Shown: positions 1 through 5,598, counted from the stretch's first letter. The stretch: 9,263 nt of DNA from Thermodesulfovibrionia bacterium (GCA_947258735.1 CAMYJJ010000112.1:1-9263); one strand, 5' to 3'. Translations and numbers: made by a program. Notes: a model not told the origin generated them from the letters alone.

Positions 1-61
1 TGTGCATTTTTTAGCAATGGCACAGTAAATTATATTTCAAAAATAACATTTATCAAACAAG

Positions 62-80
62 AATAATGATAATCATGACA
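62..80. promoter_or_regulatory. Fur-box-like palindrome upstream of the acyltransferase gene
   Basis: Seen: the core ATGATAATCAT (66-76) is a perfect 11-bp palindrome. Across the 19-bp Fur consensus GATAATGATAATCATTATC, 15 of 19 positions match, with mismatches at 62, 77, 79 and 80. Two (A/G)ATAAT hexamers lie side by side at 62-73, and the second (GATAAT) also resembles a -10 element. The site ends 55 bp before the ATG at 136, a usual place for an iron-responsive repressor. The role is inferred; the surroundings are AT-rich, which raises the chance of a coincidental match. Confidence 0.5.
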
Positions 81-135
81 GGAAAAAAGGCTTTTCATAA
101 CTTGACAACAAACACCCTATCTGGGAGAATTGCTC

Positions 136-897
136 ATGGCATTAAAAATCATTTCTGCTAAAGATAAAAAAGATCTTATTGAGGTCTATAGCCTCAGGTA
201 TAAAGTATTCTGTCATGAGTGGGGATTTGAAAAACCAGGGACCCATCTGGATGGACTTGTATCAGATGAAGATGATAAAAATGCCGTACACTTTGTTGCA
301 AAAGACGAATCTCAGAAGACTGCAGGAGCGGTCACACTTATCGTTGACACGTCCGGAAAGCTGCCTATTGAACGGCATTGTGATCTTGAAGATGATCATA
401 CTGATATAACCAGAGATGGGCTGGCAGAGATATCACGGCTGGTAATACATAGAAATTACAGGAGAAGGGCCGAAGACAAATATATTTACGGTCCTGATGA
501 AGAAAGGCGGAGCATCGGGAGTTTTGATTTTCAATACAGCTATCCTGCAAGCAGGAATTACTACCGCAGAGCTGATGACAAGTATAAACACAAAAATATG
601 TCACGGCGGACCCAGGACTCCCCGGTTGACAGGAGAAAAAGGCACGAAGTGATACTTGGCCTGTATAAGGCCTTGTATCAGGAGAGCAAAAAAAGAAATA
701 TTACTCACTGGTATGCGGTAATGACCAACGGTATAGCTACATTACTTGGCAGGTTCGGCATTGAGTTTAAAGCAATCGGAGATCCGGTTGATTATCACGG
801 TATACGCACCCCGTATTTGGGTGAAATAGCAAAAATAGAGCTACGCATGTCAGAGACTGATCCTGATTTATATAAGGAATTTGTTGCCGGTCTGTAA
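136..897 (+). CDS. PEP-CTERM/exosortase-associated N-acyl amino acid synthase-like acyltransferase
   Basis: A 253-residue protein of the GNAT-fold, LuxI-like acyltransferases related to FeeM and to the family found near exosortase/PEP-CTERM loci. Such enzymes are thought to transfer an acyl chain from acyl carrier protein to an amino acid; the substrate here is unknown. Seen: the N-terminal LRYKVFCHEWGFE (20-32) matches the R-x-x-V/F-x-x-E-x-G block of the family. AEISRLVIHRNYRRR (97-111) matches the E-x-S-R signature. The C-terminal half carries LGLYKALY (174-181), HWYAVM (191-196) and DYHGIRTPYLGE (219-230). Between them lies a basic, Tyr-rich insert (about 108-168) with a repeated YRRAxDKY-like motif. 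The ATG at 136 is preferred over an in-frame TTG at 130 because GGGAG (123-127) is 8 nt from the ATG and too close to the TTG. No exosortase or PEP-CTERM protein is in the window. A Fur-like site lies upstream. The family call is good; the product is inferred. Confidence 0.82.
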   Translation: MALKIISAKDKKDLIEVYSLRYKVFCHEWGFEKPGTHLDGLVSDEDDKNAVHFVAKDESQKTAGAVTLIVDTSGKLPIERHCDLEDDHTDITRDGLAEISRLVIHRNYRRRAEDKYIYGPDEERRSIGSFDFQYSYPASRNYYRRADDKYKHKNMSRRTQDSPVDRRKRHEVILGLYKALYQESKKRNITHWYAVMTNGIATLLGRFGIEFKAIGDPVDYHGIRTPYLGEIAKIELRMSETDPDLYKEFVAGL

Positions 898-997
898 GAC
901 TGAATTCTCAATCAGACTGTGTGACAATTCTGAAATATAGTTGAATGTCAATCTGGACCTTGTCCTGAATCCGGCCTTCCTCCTATATAACCTGAAA

Positions 998-1029
998 ATC
1001 CTGAACCTGCCTCTCAGCAGGTTCAGGAT
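998..1029. terminator. Hairpin between convergent genes, possible bidirectional terminator
   Basis: Seen: a perfect 13-bp stem (998-1010 with 1017-1029; core CTGAACCTGC / GCAGGTTCAG) closed by a 6-nt loop. It lies between the plus-strand acyltransferase, which ends at 897, and the minus-strand lipoprotein gene, which ends at 1062. The T tract is weak on both sides: the minus-strand transcript continues GATTTTC into the lower stem, and the plus strand has no T run. It therefore departs from a textbook intrinsic terminator. The rest of the 898-1061 gap shows nothing else. Confidence 0.55.
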
Positions 1030-1061
1030 GATATTGATGACACTGTTTCTATAACCGGGAA

Positions 1062-1520
1062 TCAGGAAATTGTTTTACAGATCTCTTCAGAGTAATCACT
1101 TTCATTTCCCGCGGTATCATAGGCTGTGACCGCAAAACACCATGTGCCGCTTGAAAGATTACTTATGGAAGAACTGGTGAAATCACCTATTTCCACTGAT
1201 TCTGTGTAATTACCGCTTCCCTGACCATAATATACAATATATCCGGCCAGGTCATCTGCCAGCGGTGACCCATCCTCATTATGAGAGGGACAGGCCCATG
1301 AAAGGGTTACGGCATTCGGGATACTGCCTGATCCCGGGGAATCCATGAAGGGATCATGGGGATCATTTCCCTGGCTCATATCATAAGATGATGAACCGCT
1401 TCCGGCAGCATAACTATCAATTGGCGCCCCGGCTTTACCGCAGCCGGAAATAATAAGAATGAATGTCAATGATAAAAGTAATAATGTGGTGGTCTTTATG
1501 TTTAATTTTTTCTGTTTCAT
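1062..1520 (-). CDS. Small outer-membrane-type lipoprotein with one fibronectin type III-like domain
   Basis: A 152-residue predicted lipoprotein. Seen: basic start (MKQKKLNIK), hydrophobic core (about 11-25) and lipobox IISGC with the acylated Cys at 27. The next residue is Gly, which does not act as an inner-membrane retention signal under the E. coli rule. Residues 28-68 are a flexible Gly/Ser/Asp/Pro-rich linker. Residues 69-152 form one Fn3-like module: VTLSWACP (71-78), DDLAGYIVYYGQGSGNYTESVEIG (89-112 region), then CFAVTAYDTAGNESDYS (128-144). Cys77, Cys128 and Cys148 could allow a disulfide. The same module opens the large secreted protein at 5647-7698. No Shine-Dalgarno sequence precedes the ATG; instead TATCAT lies 6 nt upstream and a ten-base C run (coding strand) lies 21 nt upstream. 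Such modules usually mediate surface or matrix interactions; the ligand is unknown. Confidence 0.8.
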   Translation of the reverse strand: MKQKKLNIKTTTLLLLSLTFILIISGCGKAGAPIDSYAAGSGSSSYDMSQGNDPHDPFMDSPGSGSIPNAVTLSWACPSHNEDGSPLADDLAGYIVYYGQGSGNYTESVEIGDFTSSSISNLSSGTWCFAVTAYDTAGNESDYSEEICKTIS

Positions 1521-1541
1521 ACGTCTATGATAAAAGCAGAA

Positions 1542-1551
1542 GGGGGGGGGG
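1542..1551. repeat. G10 homopolymer (C10 on the coding strand) upstream of the lipoprotein gene
   Basis: Seen: ten consecutive G on the plus strand, ending 21 nt before the lipoprotein start codon on the minus strand. It is bracketed by two copies of AGCAGAA (1535-1541 and 1559-1565). It is the longest homopolymer noticed in the window and lies just upstream of a -10-like TATCAT (minus strand, 1527-1532). Known: G/C tracts of this length change length by slipped-strand mispairing and switch surface-protein genes in several pathogens, for example porA and opc in Neisseria. Phase variation here is inference. A sequencing or assembly length error is also possible. Confidence 0.9.
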
Positions 1552-1571
1552 CGCGGTGAGCAGAATCACAC

Positions 1572-1596
1572 AAAACGTAAATCAGATTTACGTTTT
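1572..1596. promoter_or_regulatory. 25-bp perfect palindrome, probable operator
   Basis: Seen: arms AAAACGTAAATC (1572-1583) and GATTTACGTTTT (1585-1596) are exact reverse complements around a single central A. Bases 1569-1570 and 1598-1599 also pair after one mismatch. The centre is 64 bp upstream of the lipoprotein ATG at 1520. The inner GTAAA-N5-TTTAC recurs at 1802-1816. An AT-rich perfect dyad of this size suits a dimeric regulator. It could also form a weak hairpin at the end of the two-component operon transcript, though the stem is AT-rich and no long T tract follows. Confidence 0.55.
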
Positions 1597-1801
1597 ATGA
1601 TTTAACAATGACTTAGGCATGATCCCTCAGTCAATTTAGGCAGGAATCATTTAAGGCTGCAGGATAAGTGTATTTAAAAAATCATAAAATCAAATGGTTA
1701 TGTTTTAGCTTGAATAAGAGGAGTGAATATACCTGAGGGAAGTAATACTATGATACCTTTACACGGACAGACATAAAATTCAAAATGAACAGAGTTTTAT
1801 T

Positions 1802-1816
1802 GTAAATTAATTTTAC
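1802..1816. promoter_or_regulatory. Second GTAAA-N5-TTTAC dyad
   Basis: Seen: GTAAA (1802-1806), TTAAT spacer, TTTAC (1812-1816). The half-sites and the 5-bp spacing are the same as inside the 25-bp palindrome, 225 bp away. It lies 62 bp past the stop codon of the response regulator gene. Two sites with one architecture in one gap suggest a shared regulator, but the motif is short and AT-rich. Confidence 0.35.
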
Positions 1817-1877
1817 GCTGGGAGGGAGAGGCAGAAAGGGAGAGGCGAGTCAATAAATAATACCAATAACAGCAGTC

Positions 1878-3242
1878 TCAGGACTTCTTGAAATCCTCTT
1901 TTTTCAGGTTATATTTTTTTAGCAGAGTATAGAAATCAGCCCGGTATTTGCCTGCCATTTCAGATGCCTTGCTTACATTGCCGTGAGTAACTTCGAGGAG
2001 AGAAGTAATGTATTTTTTTTCAAAGTCCGCCTTTGCTTCTTTAAAGGACTTGAACATTTCGTCAGGCTGGCTGCTTGTTTGCAGAATCAGATCATCAGTG
2101 AGGATATTTTTCCGGGTCATGGCCATTGCAAACTCAATTGTGTTTTCGAGTTCTCTCACATTGCCGGGCCAATCATGCAGCATCAGTCTCTGTACTGCCC
2201 CGGGAGAGAGTCCCTTTACCTTTTTCTTCATTTTTCTGTTGAAGTTTGTAATAAAAAAATTTACGAGCTGCGGGATGTCTTCTTTCTTCTCTCGTAAAGG
2301 AGGCAGCTGCACGGGTATTACATGAATTCTGTAATAGAGGTCTTCCCGAAAGCGTCCTGCCTTGACCTCCTCCGCGAGGTCAACATTTGTAGCAACAATA
2401 ACCCTCACATCAATATCAACGGGCTTTTTACTGCCTAACGGCTGTATCTGTCTTTCCTGGAGGACACGGAGCAACTTGCTTTGCAGGGGAAGAGGCAGGT
2501 CTCCAATCTCGTCCAGTATGATAGTACCGCCCTGCGCCAGCTCAAATTTGCCTTTGAGGGCCTCCTGATTGTGCAGTCCGGGATAATGGGCGATGACACC
2601 AAACAGTTCACTTTCCAGAAGGTTTTCCGGAATAGCTGCACAGTTGATGGCAATAAAGGGATTATCTTTTCTGTTGCTTCCCACATGAATCGCCTTGGCT
2701 ATTAACTCCTTACCTGTTCCGCTTTCCCCGTACAGGTAAACTGTTGAATCTGTTTTGGCAATTCTGGAGACCAGTTCCAGTATTGTCTGCATTTTTTTAC
2801 TTTTTGCAACTATATTTGTGAAATCATACCGTTCAGAGATCATTTCCTTGAGCTGTTTCATTTCAGACGCGAGTCTTCTGTTTTCCAGGGCCTTTTCCAC
2901 CTGCAATAATAATTCCCTTGGGTCAAATGGCTTTGTCAGGTAGCTGAAGGCCCCTTTCTGAATCGCTTTCACAGCACTTTCAATGCTCCCATATGCAGTA
3001 AGAATAATTACCGGCATATCGGGATTGATCAACTTTATTTCATTCATAAGAGAAATACCGTCCATATCTGCAAGCTGCAGGTCAACTATGGCCATATCAA
3101 ATATCTGCTCCTTTACCGCTTCTATCGCTTCGTCTTCCCTTACTGATGTAATGACATGGTACCCGGCTGATTCGAGCCTCATCTTGATAACTTCAAGAAG
3201 GTTGCTATCATCGTCAACAACAAGTATCTTTCCTAAACTCAT
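1878..3242 (-). CDS. NtrC/GlrR-family AAA+ response regulator lacking the GAFTGA motif
   Basis: A 454-residue DNA-binding response regulator, expected to be phosphorylated by the kinase encoded at the head of the operon. Seen: receiver (about 4-118) with acidic pocket VVDDD (8-12), phospho-acceptor Asp54, Thr82 and Lys104. The AAA+ domain (about 142-372) has Walker A GESGTGKE (172-179), Walker B IILDEIGD (241-248) and arginine-finger region FREDLYYR (298-305). The Fis-type helix-turn-helix is GNVSKASEMAGKYRADFYTLLKKYNL (421-446), preceded by FKEAKADFEKKYI (400-412). These ends are strongly reminiscent of E. coli GlrR. Odd: where GAFTGA should follow ELFG, the sequence is VIAHYPGLHN (216-225), with near-normal loop length. 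Known: GAFTGA contacts sigma54, and regulators lacking it (TyrR, Rhodobacter NtrC) act with sigma70. The ATG at 3242 is chosen because AGGAG lies 5 nt upstream; the frame stays open upstream to 3335 but that part overlaps the preceding gene. That gene ends 8 nt upstream, indicating coupling. Confidence 0.9.
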   Translation of the reverse strand: MSLGKILVVDDDSNLLEVIKMRLESAGYHVITSVREDEAIEAVKEQIFDMAIVDLQLADMDGISLMNEIKLINPDMPVIILTAYGSIESAVKAIQKGAFSYLTKPFDPRELLLQVEKALENRRLASEMKQLKEMISERYDFTNIVAKSKKMQTILELVSRIAKTDSTVYLYGESGTGKELIAKAIHVGSNRKDNPFIAINCAAIPENLLESELFGVIAHYPGLHNQEALKGKFELAQGGTIILDEIGDLPLPLQSKLLRVLQERQIQPLGSKKPVDIDVRVIVATNVDLAEEVKAGRFREDLYYRIHVIPVQLPPLREKKEDIPQLVNFFITNFNRKMKKKVKGLSPGAVQRLMLHDWPGNVRELENTIEFAMAMTRKNILTDDLILQTSSQPDEMFKSFKEAKADFEKKYITSLLEVTHGNVSKASEMAGKYRADFYTLLKKYNLKKEDFKKS

Positions 3243-3250
3243 GTAAACTC

Positions 3251-4006
3251 CTATCTTGCCAGTTCCTTTTTCTTTTGATCGATCTCTATATCTACCTGCT
3301 TTGATTTCTCTATAATATCCAGCAGGCCTTTCCATGCCCTGGCCTGATCAACCAGAGGGCTCTCAGGATACTCTTTTATCAGTCTCTCAAAATATGAAAC
3401 TGATATTCTGAAATTTTTTCCGGGATTTTCATGGTGAGCATAAATCAATCCGATATTAAAAAGTATTTCATCAAAACGGTGGGTATTCTCTGATATGGAC
3501 AGGGCTTTCTGATTAACATCAAGAGCTTTTTTGAAATCCTTGATGGTTATCAATTCGTCAGTTAGCAGAAGATAACCGTTTATACGTGAAAGTTCGTCTA
3601 TGTGTATCCTTGATTTCATGTTAGCGTTCAGCAAATAGTACCATATATGTGCCTGATTATATAAGGGGCTGTCCGGGTATTCATCCAATATCCTTTTGAA
3701 TAATGCTGCTGATGTTACATAGTTCCTATCAGGGTTGTCCTGATGGGCATATATGAGCCCCAGATTAAAGAGTGCCCTGTCAGCAGGGTCGCTTCCGTGT
3801 ATCAGGGCCAGTACCCTCTGGTGTTCCTCTACGGCGTCTCTAAAGGCCCCCTGTTCAAATAGCAGCTGCCCCTGTTTCAGGTGGTCCTGAGCAGCCATCT
3901 TTGTTTTGATACCTGAAAACGTTGCGCAGCCGGTACATATTGCAACTGTCAGGCAGGCAATGAAAACGTAAAAACACTGCCTTTTCCCAATCTGCTTTCT
4001 ACCCAA
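3251..4006 (-). CDS. TPR-like lipoprotein between sensor kinase and regulator (QseG position)
   Basis: A 251-residue predicted lipoprotein. Seen: a hydrophobic stretch (12-24), a lipobox-like AICTGC with Cys27 as the likely acylated residue, and Ala at +2. The -3 residue is Cys, which is unusual. The body holds two tandem units of about 76-79 residues (51-126 and 154-232). Each has a TPR-like helical pair, N(L/I)GLIYAH, then F(K/E)R(I/L)(L/I)xEYP(D/E)SPL. A Lys-rich tail (236-251) follows. The start is TTG at 4006, supported by GGAGG (4013-4017) 6 nt upstream; no ATG lies before the signal peptide. The gene overlaps the end of the kinase gene by 58 nt, and the regulator starts 8 nt after its stop. 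In enterobacteria this operon position holds QseG (YfhG), an outer-membrane lipoprotein that works with the kinase QseE. I see no clear sequence similarity to QseG, so the analogy is positional. A role in sensing or signal modulation is inferred. Confidence 0.82.
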   Translation of the reverse strand: MGRKQIGKRQCFYVFIACLTVAICTGCATFSGIKTKMAAQDHLKQGQLLFEQGAFRDAVEEHQRVLALIHGSDPADRALFNLGLIYAHQDNPDRNYVTSAALFKRILDEYPDSPLYNQAHIWYYLLNANMKSRIHIDELSRINGYLLLTDELITIKDFKKALDVNQKALSISENTHRFDEILFNIGLIYAHHENPGKNFRISVSYFERLIKEYPESPLVDQARAWKGLLDIIEKSKQVDIEIDQKKKELAR

Positions 4007-5397
4007 ACTCTCCCTCCATGTGCATGTATAATATGTTTGACGATTGATAACCCCAGCCCGGTCCCGGTTATTTTATCGGAGTCCAGAATATTTACCTGCT
4101 GGAATTTATCAAAAATTATTTCCAGGTGCTCTGCTGATATTCCCGGTCCATTGTCTTTTACCGATACGAGCAACTGGTTTCCATCGGTTTTTGTAATCAC
4201 ACGTATATTGCCACCTTTGGGCGTAAATTTCACGGCATTGACCAAAAGGTTTCTGAGGACCTGAAGTATCCTGTTAACATCAATCTTTAATTTCGGCAAG
4301 TTGTGTCCAATATCGGTGTCTATCTCTATATTCCTGGTCTCTGCTATTGGTCCAATTTCACGTATGACCTGTTGCAGTAAGGATTTAATGTCACGTTGTT
4401 CAAAATTAAACACCATCATGCCTGCTTCCATCTTTGAAAGGTCAAGTAAGGAATTGACCAGGCTTATCATACGGTTGCTTTCTTCCTTGATTATTGTTAG
4501 CAGCCGCTCCTGTTTTTCCTTTGTACCTTTCTCACCAATGCCCTCTATGAGAAGGTTTGTTCCTTCGTTAATGGTCGTGAGCGGTGTACGCAGCTCATGA
4601 GACATAAAGGAAAAGAAATCTGTTTTAATTTTGTCTATTTCTTTCAGTTTATAGCACATGGAATTAAAGGCCTGTGCCAGCTCTCCGATCTCCGGGGGGG
4701 ATGTGAGGTCAAGGTCTTTTCCAAAATCCCCCTTTGCTATCTCTCTGGTTTTCCTTTTGATTATAGATAACGGTTTTGTAATATTTACGGTAAGAAAAAT
4801 CGAAATAATAACTCCCAGAAAAAGCGACGTTAAGCCCAGTGCTATTGCCACCTTGCTTGCATTGACTTCGGCCCTGCTCAGATTTTTTACTTTATTATAG
4901 GTGCTGCGTTCATTAAATTCCCTCAAATCATTTAATCCCTGTGTAATACCGTTTACTGCCGTTTCCTTCTCAGATTTATAATTGTCCGCATTGTAATCCT
5001 GACCCGTTTTTACATATTGTGCTTCAATCTTAAACAGGTCTCTATAACGTTCCTGGGCGAGTGTAATATCCTGCAATATGGAAAGTGATTCAGGAGTATC
5101 TGATATGGTCCTGATATCATCAAGCTGGTTGTGAAATTCCTCTTTTGTAGTGAGAAACCGGGCATACAGCTCATTATCCCTTGTAATGATGAATTTCTTT
5201 TCATATCGCATCTGTGAAAGGAGAAGGTCGGTAAGTTTTTTTTGATATGTTGCGTGACGGCTGTCTTTCAGAATAATCGCCTGCGTGTCTATTTCAAGTT
5301 TGCGCAGCTGAATGATTGAATAGACGCTAACGGCCATGGCAAGAATAAAAATGGCTAAAAACCCGATTACGAGTCGTGAGAAAATTGTCAGCTTCAT
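3949..5397 (-). CDS. GlrK-like membrane sensor histidine kinase
   Basis: A 482-residue inner-membrane sensor kinase and first gene of the operon. Seen: transmembrane segment 1 (about 8-30) and a helical periplasmic domain (about 31-180) rich in charged heptads, resembling four-helix-bundle sensors. Transmembrane segment 2 (about 184-206) is followed by HAMP (about 206-258). The HisKA domain has FFSFMSHELRTPL with phospho-acceptor His267, followed by NEGTNLL as in GlrK/QseE. The ATPase domain has the N box LRNLLVNAVKFTP (381-393), G1 DNGPGI (415-420), F box FDKFQQ (429-434) and G2 GTGLGL (445-450). All catalytic motifs look intact. It should phosphorylate Asp54 of the regulator encoded two genes downstream. 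No Shine-Dalgarno sequence precedes the ATG at 5397, but a perfect TATAAT lies at 5415-5420 (minus strand), predicting an 11-nt or similarly short leader. A C7 run (4694-4700) sits within the HAMP end. The signal sensed is not evident. Confidence 0.93.
   Translation of the reverse strand: MKLTIFSRLVIGFLAIFILAMAVSVYSIIQLRKLEIDTQAIILKDSRHATYQKKLTDLLLSQMRYEKKFIITRDNELYARFLTTKEEFHNQLDDIRTISDTPESLSILQDITLAQERYRDLFKIEAQYVKTGQDYNADNYKSEKETAVNGITQGLNDLREFNERSTYNKVKNLSRAEVNASKVAIALGLTSLFLGVIISIFLTVNITKPLSIIKRKTREIAKGDFGKDLDLTSPPEIGELAQAFNSMCYKLKEIDKIKTDFFSFMSHELRTPLTTINEGTNLLIEGIGEKGTKEKQERLLTIIKEESNRMISLVNSLLDLSKMEAGMMVFNFEQRDIKSLLQQVIREIGPIAETRNIEIDTDIGHNLPKLKIDVNRILQVLRNLLVNAVKFTPKGGNIRVITKTDGNQLLVSVKDNGPGISAEHLEIIFDKFQQVNILDSDKITGTGLGLSIVKHIIHAHGGRVWVESRLGKGSVFTFSLPA
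4013..4017 (-). promoter_or_regulatory. Shine-Dalgarno sequence fixing a TTG start
   Basis: GGAGG on the minus strand, 6 nt before the TTG at 4006 and inside the 3' end of the kinase gene. It is the main evidence for placing the lipoprotein start at a TTG within the kinase coding sequence, and it implies translational coupling. Confidence 0.7.
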
Positions 5398-5414
5398 TTT
5401 ATGTGGGACAAATA

Positions 5415-5420
5415 ATTATA
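5415..5420 (-). promoter_or_regulatory. Candidate -10 element of the two-component operon
   Basis: A perfect TATAAT on the minus strand, ending 17 nt before the kinase ATG. No -35-like hexamer lies at 16-18 bp spacing, which would suit an activator-dependent promoter. The AT-rich surroundings limit confidence. Confidence 0.4.
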
Positions 5421-5452
5421 TAATCACGTAAAATTCACGAATACTATGTATA

Positions 5453-5471
5453 GATTAACCTGAAGATTAAC
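5453..5471 (-). promoter_or_regulatory. Direct repeat GTTAATC upstream of the kinase gene
   Basis: On the minus strand GTTAATC occurs at 5465-5471 and 5453-5459, a 12-bp period. The first copy is 33 bp upstream of the TATAAT element. Tandem half-sites about one helical turn apart are typical of OmpR/PhoB-type regulators, though this regulator is not of that class. The related GGTTAATC also occurs on the plus strand at 7897-7904. Function is inferred. Confidence 0.3.
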
Positions 5472-5531
5472 TGACAGCAGGGCGTTCCCATGATACAACA
5501 ATATCTGCAGAATTCATAATATTCAGACAGT

Positions 5532-5549
5532 TATCTGCTGAAGCAGATA
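5532..5549. promoter_or_regulatory. 18-bp palindrome upstream of the two-component operon
   Basis: Seen: TATCTGCT (5532-5539), GA, AGCAGATA (5542-5549), a perfect dyad with 8-bp arms. The half-site TATCTGC recurs at 5502-5508, exactly 30 bp away, about three helical turns. The dyad centre is 143 bp upstream of the kinase start codon. It is a plausible operator or activator site; it could also form a 7-bp hairpin with a four-base loop. Confidence 0.4.
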
Positions 5550-5598
5550 GAAATGCTTTTTATCTAACCAGGGGAATTATAACCTAAAGGGAGTGATA

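Larger units (their letters stand above)
1521..1877. other. 357-bp intergenic region between response regulator and lipoprotein genes
   Basis: No convincing gene. Besides the G10 tract and the two palindromes described separately, it holds a purine-rich direct repeat (GGGAGAGGC at 1824-1832 and 1838-1846) just after the regulator's stop codon, and a -10-like TATCAT on the minus strand (1527-1532). Two tiny reading frames after GAGGAG-like sequences (1723-1776, and the ATG at 1750) encode 17 and 8 residues and are not called. The region must carry the end of the two-component operon transcript and the promoter of the lipoprotein gene. No strong intrinsic terminator with a T tract was seen after the regulator gene. 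Confidence 0.7.

Noticed and set aside
18..32. Sigma54-type promoter: TGGCAC resembles a -24 element upstream of the acyltransferase gene
   Set aside because: The -12 region reads ATTA where TTGC is expected, so the required GC is missing; kept only as a coincidence.
102..130. TTGACA with GAGAAT at 17-bp spacing as a promoter for the acyltransferase
   Set aside because: The -10 is only a 4/6 match, overlaps the ribosome binding site, and would place the transcript start inside the coding region.
130..135. TTG start two codons upstream of the acyltransferase ATG
   Set aside because: GGGAG would be only 2 nt from the TTG; spacing to the ATG at 136 is normal.
1723..1776. Short frame starting GTG after GAGGAG in the 1521-1877 gap
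   Set aside because: Only 17 codons, and the start codon overlaps the putative ribosome binding site.
3243..3335. 31-residue N-terminal extension of the response regulator
   Set aside because: It lies within the preceding lipoprotein gene, the receiver domain starts right after Met at 3242, and AGGAG is correctly spaced for that ATG.
5516..5529. GlrR-type binding site (TGTC-N10-GACA) upstream of the kinase gene
   Set aside because: TGTC is present on the minus strand, but the partner half reads GAAT rather than GACA.
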